Below the pieces are notes generated by a model that was given only the letters and a program-made list of their open reading frames with translations, had not been told where the DNA came from and did no database searches. From Catenulispora yoronensis (GTDB lineage Bacteria; Actinomycetota; Actinomycetes; Streptomycetales; Catenulisporaceae), in contig NZ_BAAAQN010000050.1 in the NCBI RefSeq assembly GCF_039531695.1, forward strand, positions 1 to 64,000: a DNA stretch of 64,000 nucleotides, given 5' to 3'. Both the position numbers and the translations under genes were made by a program. Below, piece by piece: positions 57,611-64,000 of this stretch; positions within the stretch are counted from its first letter, which is position 1; each line of letters begins with the position of its first letter.

Positions 57611-58351
57611 GTGACGAACGGAGTTCCGGCCCTGGCGCTGGTGAGTGAGGAGCTCGCAGCGCTGGGGCCGTACTTCGGCGCCGCGTTCCACGCCGGCTCG
57701 GAGTCGTGCGAGGCGCCGTGGCGTCCCTTCGCCGAGCTGGTCGAGGAGCCGGGGGCGATGGCGGAGCGGGTCGCGGGCGTGCGCGGATACCTGGCGGCCG
57801 GCAGCGGACAGGACATTGAGAAGGTCGAGCTGCGAGTCGCGGCTTCCGTGGCGCATTTGGGGCTGGTCGCGCGGGTGATGTCGCCGCTGTTCGGACTGGG
57901 TGTGCTGTACGGGTGGCGGGGATCGGTGCGGGCCGGGGACCTGCGATGGCAGCCCGGCTTGGCGAGTACTTTTCCGTTGTCGATCAACGAGGCCGTGGTC
58001 GAGGGCCGTCCCGACGGCCGGATCACCGACGGCCGGCCCGACGGCCGGATCACCGACGGCGTGGTCACGGAGTTGGAGACGCTGATGGCGTCGTTCGGCG
58101 TCAACCGGCACATCTTGCGAGGGAACGTCGCGTCGGCACTGGTCGGCGCCGGCAAGGCGCTGGCGGCGGCACGGCCGGCACTGAGGGATCGGGCGACGGC
58201 CGAGCTGGGGGTTCTCCTGGCGCGCGCGGAGCTGGCAGGCAGCGTGGGGTACGCGGCGGACGGGAGCTTCCGACGTCGGAACTGCTGCCTGATCTACCGG
58301 GCCGCGCCGAATCAGCGCGGTGCGCTGTGCGGGGACTGCGCGCTTCGGTGA
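57611..58351 (+). CDS. FhuF-like iron-sulfur protein
   Basis: The C-terminus has the FhuF cluster: Cys225-Cys226 in 'RRRNCCLIYR' and Cys240 with Cys243 in 'ALCGDCALR', spacing CC-x13-C-x2-C against CC-x10-C-x2-C in E. coli FhuF. FhuF is a 2Fe-2S reductase that removes iron from siderophores. The N-terminal 200 residues are helical. GTG 57611 follows the cbtA stop by 10 bases. A tandem GRPDGRITD repeat near 135-155 is encoded by a 24-base duplication. Its location under a cobalamin riboswitch suggests a role in reducing a metal or cobalamin rather than only siderophores. Confidence 0.8.
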   Translation: MTNGVPALALVSEELAALGPYFGAAFHAGSESCEAPWRPFAELVEEPGAMAERVAGVRGYLAAGSGQDIEKVELRVAASVAHLGLVARVMSPLFGLGVLYGWRGSVRAGDLRWQPGLASTFPLSINEAVVEGRPDGRITDGRPDGRITDGVVTELETLMASFGVNRHILRGNVASALVGAGKALAAARPALRDRATAELGVLLARAELAGSVGYAADGSFRRRNCCLIYRAAPNQRGALCGDCALR

Positions 58352-58352
58352 G

Positions 58353-58778
58353 CTATTCCGCGGGCAGCAGCGCCGCGACCGCGCTCACCTCGATCAGGGC
58401 GCCGGGCACCCCGAGTGCCGCCACCCGCGCGCCCGTCACCAGCGGCGGGTTCCCGGCCTGCGCCGCCGCCGCGCCGAGGCGTGGGCCGATGGCGCCGTAG
58501 GCGGTCTGGAGGTCCACGCCGTCGACGAAGAGTACGGTCCACTGCACGACGTCGGCGAGCGTCGCGCCGACCGCGGCCAGCGCCGCCGCCGCGTTGTCCA
58601 GGGCCCGGGCCGACTGGTCGGCGACGTCGTCGGAGACCAGCTTGCCGTCCGCGTCGACGCCGTTCTGGCCGCCGACGTAGACGGTGGCGGCGCCGGGCGG
58701 GACGACGGCGACGTGGCTGAAGGCGGGGCTGGCGACCAGCCCGGCGGGGCGCAGAAGCGCGATCTTGGTGAGGTCCAT
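58353..58778 (-). CDS. Rid-family (YjgF) protein, probably without deaminase arginine
   Basis: The 141-residue protein matches the Rid fold: 'VAVVPPGAATVYVGGQNGVDADGKLVS' near 23-48 (shortened VYVGGQNGVDADGKLVS), 'ALDNAAAALAAVGATLADVVQWTVLFVDG' and 'VPGALIEVSAVA'. In RidA the imine-hydrolysing Arg lies before the last strand; here the aligned residue appears to be Val ('PLVTGARVAALG'), so it probably belongs to a Rid subgroup without that activity. Start ATG 58778. It is divergent from the isomerase gene. Confidence 0.82.
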   Translation of the reverse strand: MDLTKIALLRPAGLVASPAFSHVAVVPPGAATVYVGGQNGVDADGKLVSDDVADQSARALDNAAAALAAVGATLADVVQWTVLFVDGVDLQTAYGAIGPRLGAAAAQAGNPPLVTGARVAALGVPGALIEVSAVAALLPAE

Positions 58779-58914
58779 GATCGTATGCTGCCATGGGTCA
58801 CTGACAGGAACCGGGATCGAAGCCCGCGCGTTCGGGCCCGGAGCGGCGCCGCGTGGTGCAATGGAGCCAGGAATGCGATGGACCCGGAACAGGCGCGGAG
58901 CGAGGAGCGGAACG

Positions 58915-59349
58915 ATGCGGATCGCGGTGTCGGCGGACGAGGTGGCCGGGGTGGCGGCGCAGATCGGGCCGGAGCTCGAAGCCCGCGGCCACACGGTGGA
59001 GCTGTTCGGCGCGCTGGACCCGGAGCAGCGCGCGGACTGGGCCTGGTGTTCGGAAGCGGCGGCGCGGGCTGTCGCGGAGGGCCACGCGGATCAGGCGATC
59101 GTGGCTTGCTGGACCGGTGCCGGGGCGTCGATCGCGGCGAACAAGGTCCCGGGCGTCCGGGCGGCGCTGTGCACCGACGCGGTGATGGCCGACGGCGCCC
59201 GCAAGTGGGCCGACGCGAACGTCCTGGCGCTGAGCCTGCGGCTGACCTCGGCGCCGTTGCTGGCCGAGATGCTCGACGCGTGGTTCGCCGGCGAGCCGAG
59301 CGCGGATCCGGTGGACCGCGCGAATGTGCAGCACGTCGCAGAGATCTGA
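58915..59349 (+). CDS. RpiB/LacAB-type sugar-phosphate isomerase family protein
   Basis: The 144-residue protein has the RpiB signature: 'MRIAVSADEVAG', catalytic Cys in 'IVACWTGAGASIAANKVPGVRAALCTD' (CGTG of RpiB is CWTG here) and 'ARKWADANVLALSLRLTS', where RpiB usually has an Asn-Asp with a preceding His. The family interconverts ribose 5-phosphate and ribulose 5-phosphate or related sugars; the changed loops suggest another substrate. ATG 58915 is 10 bases after GAGGAG. It is followed by a short-repeat block. Confidence 0.85.
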   Translation: MRIAVSADEVAGVAAQIGPELEARGHTVELFGALDPEQRADWAWCSEAAARAVAEGHADQAIVACWTGAGASIAANKVPGVRAALCTDAVMADGARKWADANVLALSLRLTSAPLLAEMLDAWFAGEPSADPVDRANVQHVAEI

Positions 59350-59387
59350 CGAGCGAGCGGGACCTGCGCGGCGACGCGAAGACCCGC

Positions 59388-59434
59388 CCACCAATGCCAA
59401 TACCAATGCCGATGCCGATGCCGATGCCGTTGTC
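59388..59434. repeat. ATGCCR hexamer microsatellite
   Basis: Tandem ATGCC(A/G) units, at least seven copies with two variants (ATACCA), lie between the isomerase stop and the convergent cell-wall-binding protein gene. Nothing else is seen in this gap of 150 bases. Confidence 0.8.
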
Positions 59435-59499
59435 CGACACCGCGGCCCGGCCGGCCAGAAGCTGACGCCTCCACCCGGCCGGGCGCCCGAATCCCTCCG

Positions 59500-61401
59500 C
59501 TACGGCAACGCCGGCGCGCTCCGGTTGGCGAAGTAGTTCCACTGCCCGAACACGCCCACCATGTTCGCGAGCGCCGAGGCGGCCGCGGCCGGCACGACCC
59601 CGGTGTCCCCGCTCACCACCACTTCGTCGATCACCGCGGCCTCGGTCCGCACGTAGTCCGCCTCCGGCCCCGGAATCGCCGCGTTGTCGGCCAGCAGCAG
59701 CGGCCCGCCGTTCGCGCCGACCAGGGCCCCGCCGGCCAACGCGTCCGGCCAGTTGTAGCCGGTGGCCAGGCCCACGGTGTGCGGCGCGCTTCCGGCGACG
59801 AAGAACGTCCTGGCCACCGCCGCCGCCGTGGCGAACCGGTCCGGTCCGGCCGCCGTCTGCACCCGGTTGGCCGGGAACCTGGTCCGCAGCGCCGCGACGC
59901 CCTGGTCGCCGACCCCGATCAGCTGGGTGTTCGGGCCGACGTGGGCGGCCAGGTACGCGGCCGTGGACGCGGGCAGCGTCCGGTCGTCGGACAGCAGCAC
60001 CACGCCGCCGGTGCTCGCGGCCGCGGCCCCGGCGGCCAGCGCGTCGGGGAAGTTGTTGCCGGTGGCGACCAGGATCCGGTCCGGAGCGGGGTTGACCGCG
60101 CCGGCGATGGCCGTGGCGGTGGCGTACCGGTCGGCGCCGGCCAGCCGGTGGATGGTGTATCCGAGCCCTGCGACCTGCGCCTCCACCTTCGCGGACAGGG
60201 CGCCGGTGTCGCCGAGCAGGTAGACCGCGCCGCCGGGCGGCAGGGCGCGGCGGATCTCGGCGGCGGTGCGGTCGTCGAGGCTGCCGGTGCCGGTCAGCAG
60301 CAGCGGGCCGCCGAGCCGGCCGGCCAGCGCCGAGCCGGCCAGGGCGTCGGCGAAGGTGTCGGACCGGGACAGGACCACCGCCTGCGCGACCCGTCCGCCG
60401 TTGCGGCCGGTGCCGCCGGGCAGCGCGGTGTCGTAGCCGAGGTGGGAGGCGCGGACGGCGGTGTCGATGCGGTCCGGGCCGCCGACCCGGTCCAGCGCCG
60501 CCTTGCGCAGCGGCTGCCAGGCCGGCGCGTTGTCGATCACGCCGGCCGCGGGCTCGGCCTCCACCGGGTTCTCCGACAGCGAGTGGACGTCGATGACCCA
60601 GATCCGCCGGGTGCTCCCGACCACGCCGCCCTCGAAGGCGATGCGGTTGCCCTCGGCCGACCACGACGGGTGGAACGCCTGCAGGCCGCTGGTGCCGATC
60701 AGGTTCTCCGGCCCGCCGGGCGCCTTCACCCAGATCGCGGCGTCGCGGTCGTAGGCCAGCCGCGAGCCGTCCGGCGACCAGGCCGGCCAGGTGCCGACCG
60801 CGAACTGCGTCGGCGTGCCGGCGAACTTCCAGATCATGACGTTGTTCGTGCCGCCGCTGCTGCGCACGAAGGCCAGGTCGCCGTTGGGCGCGAGGCTGGG
60901 TTCGAAGTCGTTGGTCCCGGTCGGCGAGAACAGCGACCGGTCGCCGCGGCCGTCGGCCCAGGCCACGAAGATCTGCGCGGCCGCCGCGCGCCGGGTGAAG
61001 TAGACTTCCCGGCCGCTCGGCGCCCAGGCCGGCTCGCTGTCGGTGGCGCCCGCCCCCGGGCTGCTGACCCGCACCGGGTTCGTGCCGTCGATGCCGGCCA
61101 CCCAGATGGCGCCGGTGTCGTGGTCGCCGAACGCGACGCGGCTGCCGTCCGGCGACACCGCGGGCTCGAAGATCTGCGAGGTCGCCGACAGCCCGTTGCC
61201 GGACGGGTGGAAAGCCCGGGCCCCGGAGCCGTCGGGGTTGGTGATCACCAGGGTGCCGGTGTTGCCCGGTCCGGTGCGGGTGAAGACGATCGAGCCGGGC
61301 GCGGTGTCGAAGGCGTGCGCCGGGACCGCGGCCTCCACGCCCGCCGCCGCCAGCAGTGCCGACGTCGCGGTGACCGCCCAGGCTCTCGCTCGCCGTTTCA
61401 T
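59500..61401 (-). CDS. Secreted PD40 propeller protein with three cell-wall-binding repeats
   Basis: The 633-residue protein has a signal peptide (RARAWAVTATSALLAAAGVEAAVPAHA). Residues 35-310 contain TolB-like PD40/WD-type blades ('FEPAVSPDGSRVAFGD', 'SEPAWAPSGREVYFTRR', 'TWPAWSPDGSRLAYDRD', 'FHPSWSAEGNRIAFEGG'). Residues 315-625 are three cell-wall-binding type 2 repeats ('DRVGGPDRIDTAVRAS', 'HRLAGADRYATATAIA', 'QTAAGPDRFATAAAVA', each followed by a FADALAG-like motif). Those repeats bind anionic wall polymers in Gram-positive bacteria, so the propeller is displayed on the cell surface. Its ligand is unknown. The 375 bases upstream to the next gene hold nothing that I can identify. Confidence 0.9.
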   Translation of the reverse strand: MKRRARAWAVTATSALLAAAGVEAAVPAHAFDTAPGSIVFTRTGPGNTGTLVITNPDGSGARAFHPSGNGLSATSQIFEPAVSPDGSRVAFGDHDTGAIWVAGIDGTNPVRVSSPGAGATDSEPAWAPSGREVYFTRRAAAAQIFVAWADGRGDRSLFSPTGTNDFEPSLAPNGDLAFVRSSGGTNNVMIWKFAGTPTQFAVGTWPAWSPDGSRLAYDRDAAIWVKAPGGPENLIGTSGLQAFHPSWSAEGNRIAFEGGVVGSTRRIWVIDVHSLSENPVEAEPAAGVIDNAPAWQPLRKAALDRVGGPDRIDTAVRASHLGYDTALPGGTGRNGGRVAQAVVLSRSDTFADALAGSALAGRLGGPLLLTGTGSLDDRTAAEIRRALPPGGAVYLLGDTGALSAKVEAQVAGLGYTIHRLAGADRYATATAIAGAVNPAPDRILVATGNNFPDALAAGAAAASTGGVVLLSDDRTLPASTAAYLAAHVGPNTQLIGVGDQGVAALRTRFPANRVQTAAGPDRFATAAAVARTFFVAGSAPHTVGLATGYNWPDALAGGALVGANGGPLLLADNAAIPGPEADYVRTEAAVIDEVVVSGDTGVVPAAAASALANMVGVFGQWNYFANRSAPALP

Positions 61402-61775
61402 CTGGTTCCCCCTCGGTGTGGATGTCAGGGCACGATTATGTGCCCGAACGCTGTAAGAGTTCTGACAAACCTGGTCCGGAGGGCCGCGCCGCGCCGGCCG
61501 GTCGACCGGTCAGGACCTGCGGAATCACGCCGATCGGCCCCGCGACGGTCGGCCCGTCGGCCGTCGCCCCCTCCCCGCCGGACCACGGACAATCCGTGGC
61601 GGTGAAACCGATTCTGGCGAACCCGCGGCCCGGACGGAACGGGAATGGGTCCGGCAATACCCGTTCGACGGACATCCGCCCGCTGCCGCGATCAGTGAGC
61701 CGGAGGGAGCGCCGGCGCGCGGTCCCGATGCGGACAGCTGATCATCTCGTCGGCGTTCGCTCGTAGGATGCGGCA

Positions 61776-62768
61776 ATGCAAATCTCCAGACTGTCGCAGA
61801 GTCCGGGTATCGAGCAGCACGAGTTCCCCTTTGACCCCAGCTACGGGCTGGACCTCGAAGGGCTGCGCCAGGTTCCCGCGCCCGACAACGCGCCCGCGGA
61901 CTTCGCCGAGTACTGGCAGCGGGCCCATGACCGCGCGCGGGCGGTCTCCGTCGAGCCGCGCCTCGGCGCCAAGGTCGGCCCGACCGTCAACGGCGTCGAC
62001 GTGTACGAGGTCTCCTACACCTCGGTCGGCGGTGTCCACATCGGCGGTTGGCTGGCGGCGCCCGCGGACGGCGTCGTGGACCGCGGCTTCGTGATCGGCC
62101 ACGGCTACGGCGGCCGGGAGGAGGCCGACACCTTGCTGCCCGCGCCGCGCGCCGCCGCGATCTTCCCGGTGCTGCGTGGCCTGCCCACGAAGAGTCTGCT
62201 GCCCGGGGTGCCGTCCGACTCGCAGGGCCACGTATTGCAGGGTATTGAGTCGGTCGACGACTACCTCATCGGGGCCTGCGTCGCGGATGTCTGGTGCGCC
62301 GCGACCGCGCTGACCGAGCTGGTCCCGGCCGCCGCGCGCCGCCTGGACTACAGCGGCATCAGCTTCGGCGGCGGCGTCGGCGCGCTGGCACTGCCGTGGG
62401 ACGACCGGTTCAGCTCCGCCCAGCTGATCGTTCCCACCTTCGGCAACCATCCGTTGCGGGTGACGCTCGACTGCGTCGGCAGCGGCGCGGCGGTGCGTGA
62501 GCGCTATGAGAAGGACCCGCAGGTCCTCGACGTCCTGGCCTACTTCGACGCCGCGACGGCGGCCCGCCACCTGAGCATTCCGGTCCAGGCGGTGCCGGCG
62601 CTGTTCGACCCCTCGGTCCCGCCGCCGGGGCAGTTCGCGATCGTCAACGCGCTGGCCGGAGAGGTCGACGTGCAGTTGGCGACCGCGGGCCACTTCATGG
62701 AGTACCCCGAGTTTGCGGAGGAGCTCGGGAACCTGGCGCTCGCGACGCGACGGTTCTTCGCCGAGTAG
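61776..62768 (+). CDS. Acetylxylan esterase / cephalosporin-C deacetylase-like hydrolase
   Basis: The 330-residue protein matches the AXE1 family: 'FAEYWQRAHDRAR' near residue 44, 'VDVYEVSYTSVGGVHIGGWLAAP' near 73, 'FVIGHGYGGRE' (oxyanion region), nucleophile Ser196 in 'DYSGISFGGGVGAL' and late His in 'ATAGHFMEYPEF'. Members remove acetyl groups from xylan fragments or cephalosporins in the cytoplasm; there is no signal sequence. The substrate is inferred from the family. It precedes a strong terminator and converges with a secreted glucanase gene, which suggests polysaccharide use. Confidence 0.88.
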   Translation: MQISRLSQSPGIEQHEFPFDPSYGLDLEGLRQVPAPDNAPADFAEYWQRAHDRARAVSVEPRLGAKVGPTVNGVDVYEVSYTSVGGVHIGGWLAAPADGVVDRGFVIGHGYGGREEADTLLPAPRAAAIFPVLRGLPTKSLLPGVPSDSQGHVLQGIESVDDYLIGACVADVWCAATALTELVPAAARRLDYSGISFGGGVGALALPWDDRFSSAQLIVPTFGNHPLRVTLDCVGSGAAVRERYEKDPQVLDVLAYFDAATAARHLSIPVQAVPALFDPSVPPPGQFAIVNALAGEVDVQLATAGHFMEYPEFAEELGNLALATRRFFAE

Positions 62769-62813
62769 CACGTAGCACATGGCGTAGCGCTCAGCGCTTC
62801 GGCGACAAACCAC

Positions 62814-62848
62814 GCACGGCCCCGGCACTGGAGCTGCCGGGGCCGTGC
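62814..62848. terminator. 14-base stem hairpin after the esterase
   Basis: GCACGGCCCCGGCA (62814-62827) pairs perfectly with TGCCGGGGCCGTGC (62835-62848), loop of 7 bases, followed by ATTGTG. It lies between the convergent esterase and glucanase genes. Confidence 0.85.
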
Positions 62849-62901
62849 ATTGTGCCGTACACCAATCAGTATTGCTCGTGAGTGCCCTTCTCAGCTACCT
62901 G

Positions 62902-64000
62902 CTACGGCAGCGTCCATTTCTGAGCATTGGTGCCGTTGCAGTCCCAGATCTGCACCTGGGTGCCCGACGTCGTGGTGGCGCCGGGGACGTCCAGGCAGCG
63001 TCCGGACTGCGGGTTGAGCAGCGATCCGTTCGACTGCGGGACGAACACCTGCGATCCGGTGCCGTTGCAGTCGTAGAGATCGACCTTCGTGCCGTTCGCC
63101 GTGCCCGCCGCGTAGACGTCCAGGCACTTTCCGAGGACGTGCAGCGTGCTGCCGGCCTGGACCACGGACCACTGCTGCGCCGCGGTGCCGTTGCAGGTGT
63201 AGATCTGCACCGGGTTGTAGTTCGCGGTGCTGGAGCTGCGGTCGTCCAGGCAGATGTTGGAGCCGACGCCGCTGTGGATCGGCCCGGCGCCCGGCGGGGG
63301 CGGCGGCGGAGTGCTGCCGCCGTTGGTGGTGTACGCCGCGACGTAGTCGACCCGCATGGTGCCGCCGGAGGCGGTGGAGCCGGTCGGGGTGGTGCAGCCG
63401 CAGACGCCGTTCGGGAAGCCGCCGCCCATCGCCAGGTCGAGGATGATCGACAGGTTGTGGTCGAAGGCCTGCTGCCAGGTCGCAGTGCCGACCTGCGACT
63501 CGTTGACGCTGAAGTACTGGCTGCCGTCCAGCGAGAACGCGATCGACTCCGCCGAGGTGTTCGTGCGGTCCAGCACCATGGTGTAGGTGTGGAAGCCGCT
63601 CTGGCACCCGGAGCAGCCGCGCAGGCCGCTGCCGATGCCGTTGCCCTCGTTGCACACGCCGCCGGGGTAGGTGCCGCAGTGGATGGTGCCGGCCACCTCC
63701 GACAGGGCGTTGACGTCCTCCATGATGTCGATCTCGCCGTTCTCGGGCCACTGGCCCGGGCCCAGCATCCAGAACGCCGGCCAATAGCCGAGGCCGCCGG
63801 TGGGCTGCTGGATCGAGGCGGTGACCATCAGCTTGCCGCCGGCCGGGGCGCCGACGTTGGCCGAGGTGGTCTGCACCCGCCCGGAGGTCCAGTTGCTGCC
63901 GCTGCCCAGCGCGGTGATGTCGAGGTTGCCGCCGCCGTCCAGGTGGACGTTGGAGGTCGAGTTCGTCATCGTCTCGATCTCGCCGGTGCCGAAGTTCGAG
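62902..64000 (-). CDS. GH16 glucanase with C-terminal ricin-type lectin domain (5' end outside window)
   Basis: The protein is cut by the right edge; about 365 C-terminal residues are visible. The GH16 active site is 'NGEIDIMEDVN', where the two Glu act as nucleophile and acid/base, and the upstream 'GTGEIETMTNS' is also typical. The domain ends near 'MRVDYVAAYT'. A Pro-rich linker leads to a ricin-B/CBM13 lectin with three repeats, each with a Gln-Xaa-Trp motif ('AAQQWSVV', 'SQVFVPQ' variant, 'NAQKWTLP'). It is a secreted endo-beta-glucanase acting on laminarin-like polymers. The start codon and signal peptide lie beyond 64000. Confidence 0.92.
   Translation of the reverse strand, partial: SNFGTGEIETMTNSTSNVHLDGGGNLDITALGSGSNWTSGRVQTTSANVGAPAGGKLMVTASIQQPTGGLGYWPAFWMLGPGQWPENGEIDIMEDVNALSEVAGTIHCGTYPGGVCNEGNGIGSGLRGCSGCQSGFHTYTMVLDRTNTSAESIAFSLDGSQYFSVNESQVGTATWQQAFDHNLSIILDLAMGGGFPNGVCGCTTPTGSTASGGTMRVDYVAAYTTNGGSTPPPPPPGAGPIHSGVGSNICLDDRSSSTANYNPVQIYTCNGTAAQQWSVVQAGSTLHVLGKCLDVYAAGTANGTKVDLYDCNGTGSQVFVPQSNGSLLNPQSGRCLDVPGATTTSGTQVQIWDCNGTNAQKWTLP

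Noticed and set aside
61402..61775. Candidate frames in the 374-base gap
   Set aside because: No start with a ribosome binding site and no protein-like sequence; probably the divergent promoter region of the two flanking genes.

Overview
The window is very GC-rich, codes densely on both strands, and carries actinomycete hallmarks: a fused RNase H/acid phosphatase, a Nif3 and coiled-coil zinc-ribbon neighbourhood, a 24-codon bL37 ribosomal protein gene, type A RNase P RNA and twin-arginine signals. A soil actinomycete related to Streptomyces or Catenulispora is the best guess; the genus cannot be fixed from the sequence. Most of the window reads as chromosomal backbone with accessory cassettes. 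The only mobile-element trace is an IS110-type transposase tail at the left edge.

Layout. 1-4 kb: transposase tail, a hotdog thioesterase, and a divergent MaoC hydratase / zinc alcohol dehydrogenase / short-chain dehydrogenase operon with a KstR-like palindrome between them. 4-7 kb: zinc-ribbon protein, isochorismatase-fold protein with Gly for the catalytic Cys, four-repeat DivIVA-like protein, quinone-reductase-like enzyme. 7-18 kb: conserved housekeeping block (Nif3, coiled-coil zinc ribbon with an apparent CTG start, RNase H/phosphatase, two-domain multicopper oxidase, lipoprotein, YaaA, PadR regulator, RNB ribonuclease, pterin dehydratase-like/glyoxalase fusion, VOC protein, rnpB). 18-25 kb: secreted protein, then a two-component system facing an ABC exporter whose first permease carries a large extracytoplasmic lectin-like insertion. 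25-36 kb: NADAR protein, deazaflavin-type reductase, TrmB, PucR-type regulator, methyltransferase, hydrolases, a split LigD-like polymerase/ligase pair, LysR regulator, tautomerase, M55 peptidase.

36-47 kb: lipoprotein, secreted S33 peptidase and secreted esterase converging on a strong hairpin, then a yybP-ykoY (manganese) riboswitch before a CaCA-type cation exchanger, then a stand-alone NRPS condensation protein behind a signal-less Ntn-hydrolase acylase. 47-52 kb: DUF2218 protein and methyltransferase divergent from TetR, then a tandem-HTH MerR regulator divergent from a drug-resistance-type UvrA paralogue, then bL37. 52-64 kb: lipoprotein, hemerythrin, sigma factor with MFS exporter, a cobalamin riboswitch driving cbtB-cbtA and a FhuF-like iron-sulfur protein, Rid protein, RpiB-like isomerase, a secreted PD40 propeller with cell-wall-binding repeats, an acetylxylan-esterase-like enzyme and a GH16 glucanase with ricin-type lectin repeats cut by the right edge.

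The best functional units are the fatty-acyl/steroid-like oxidation operon at the left, the two riboswitch-controlled metal loci, the kinase/regulator/ABC exporter cluster, the acylase plus condensation pair, and the MerR/UvrA-like resistance pair. No CRISPR array, prophage, complete insertion sequence, tRNA or rRNA gene was seen. All assignments come from reading motifs; no database search was run.
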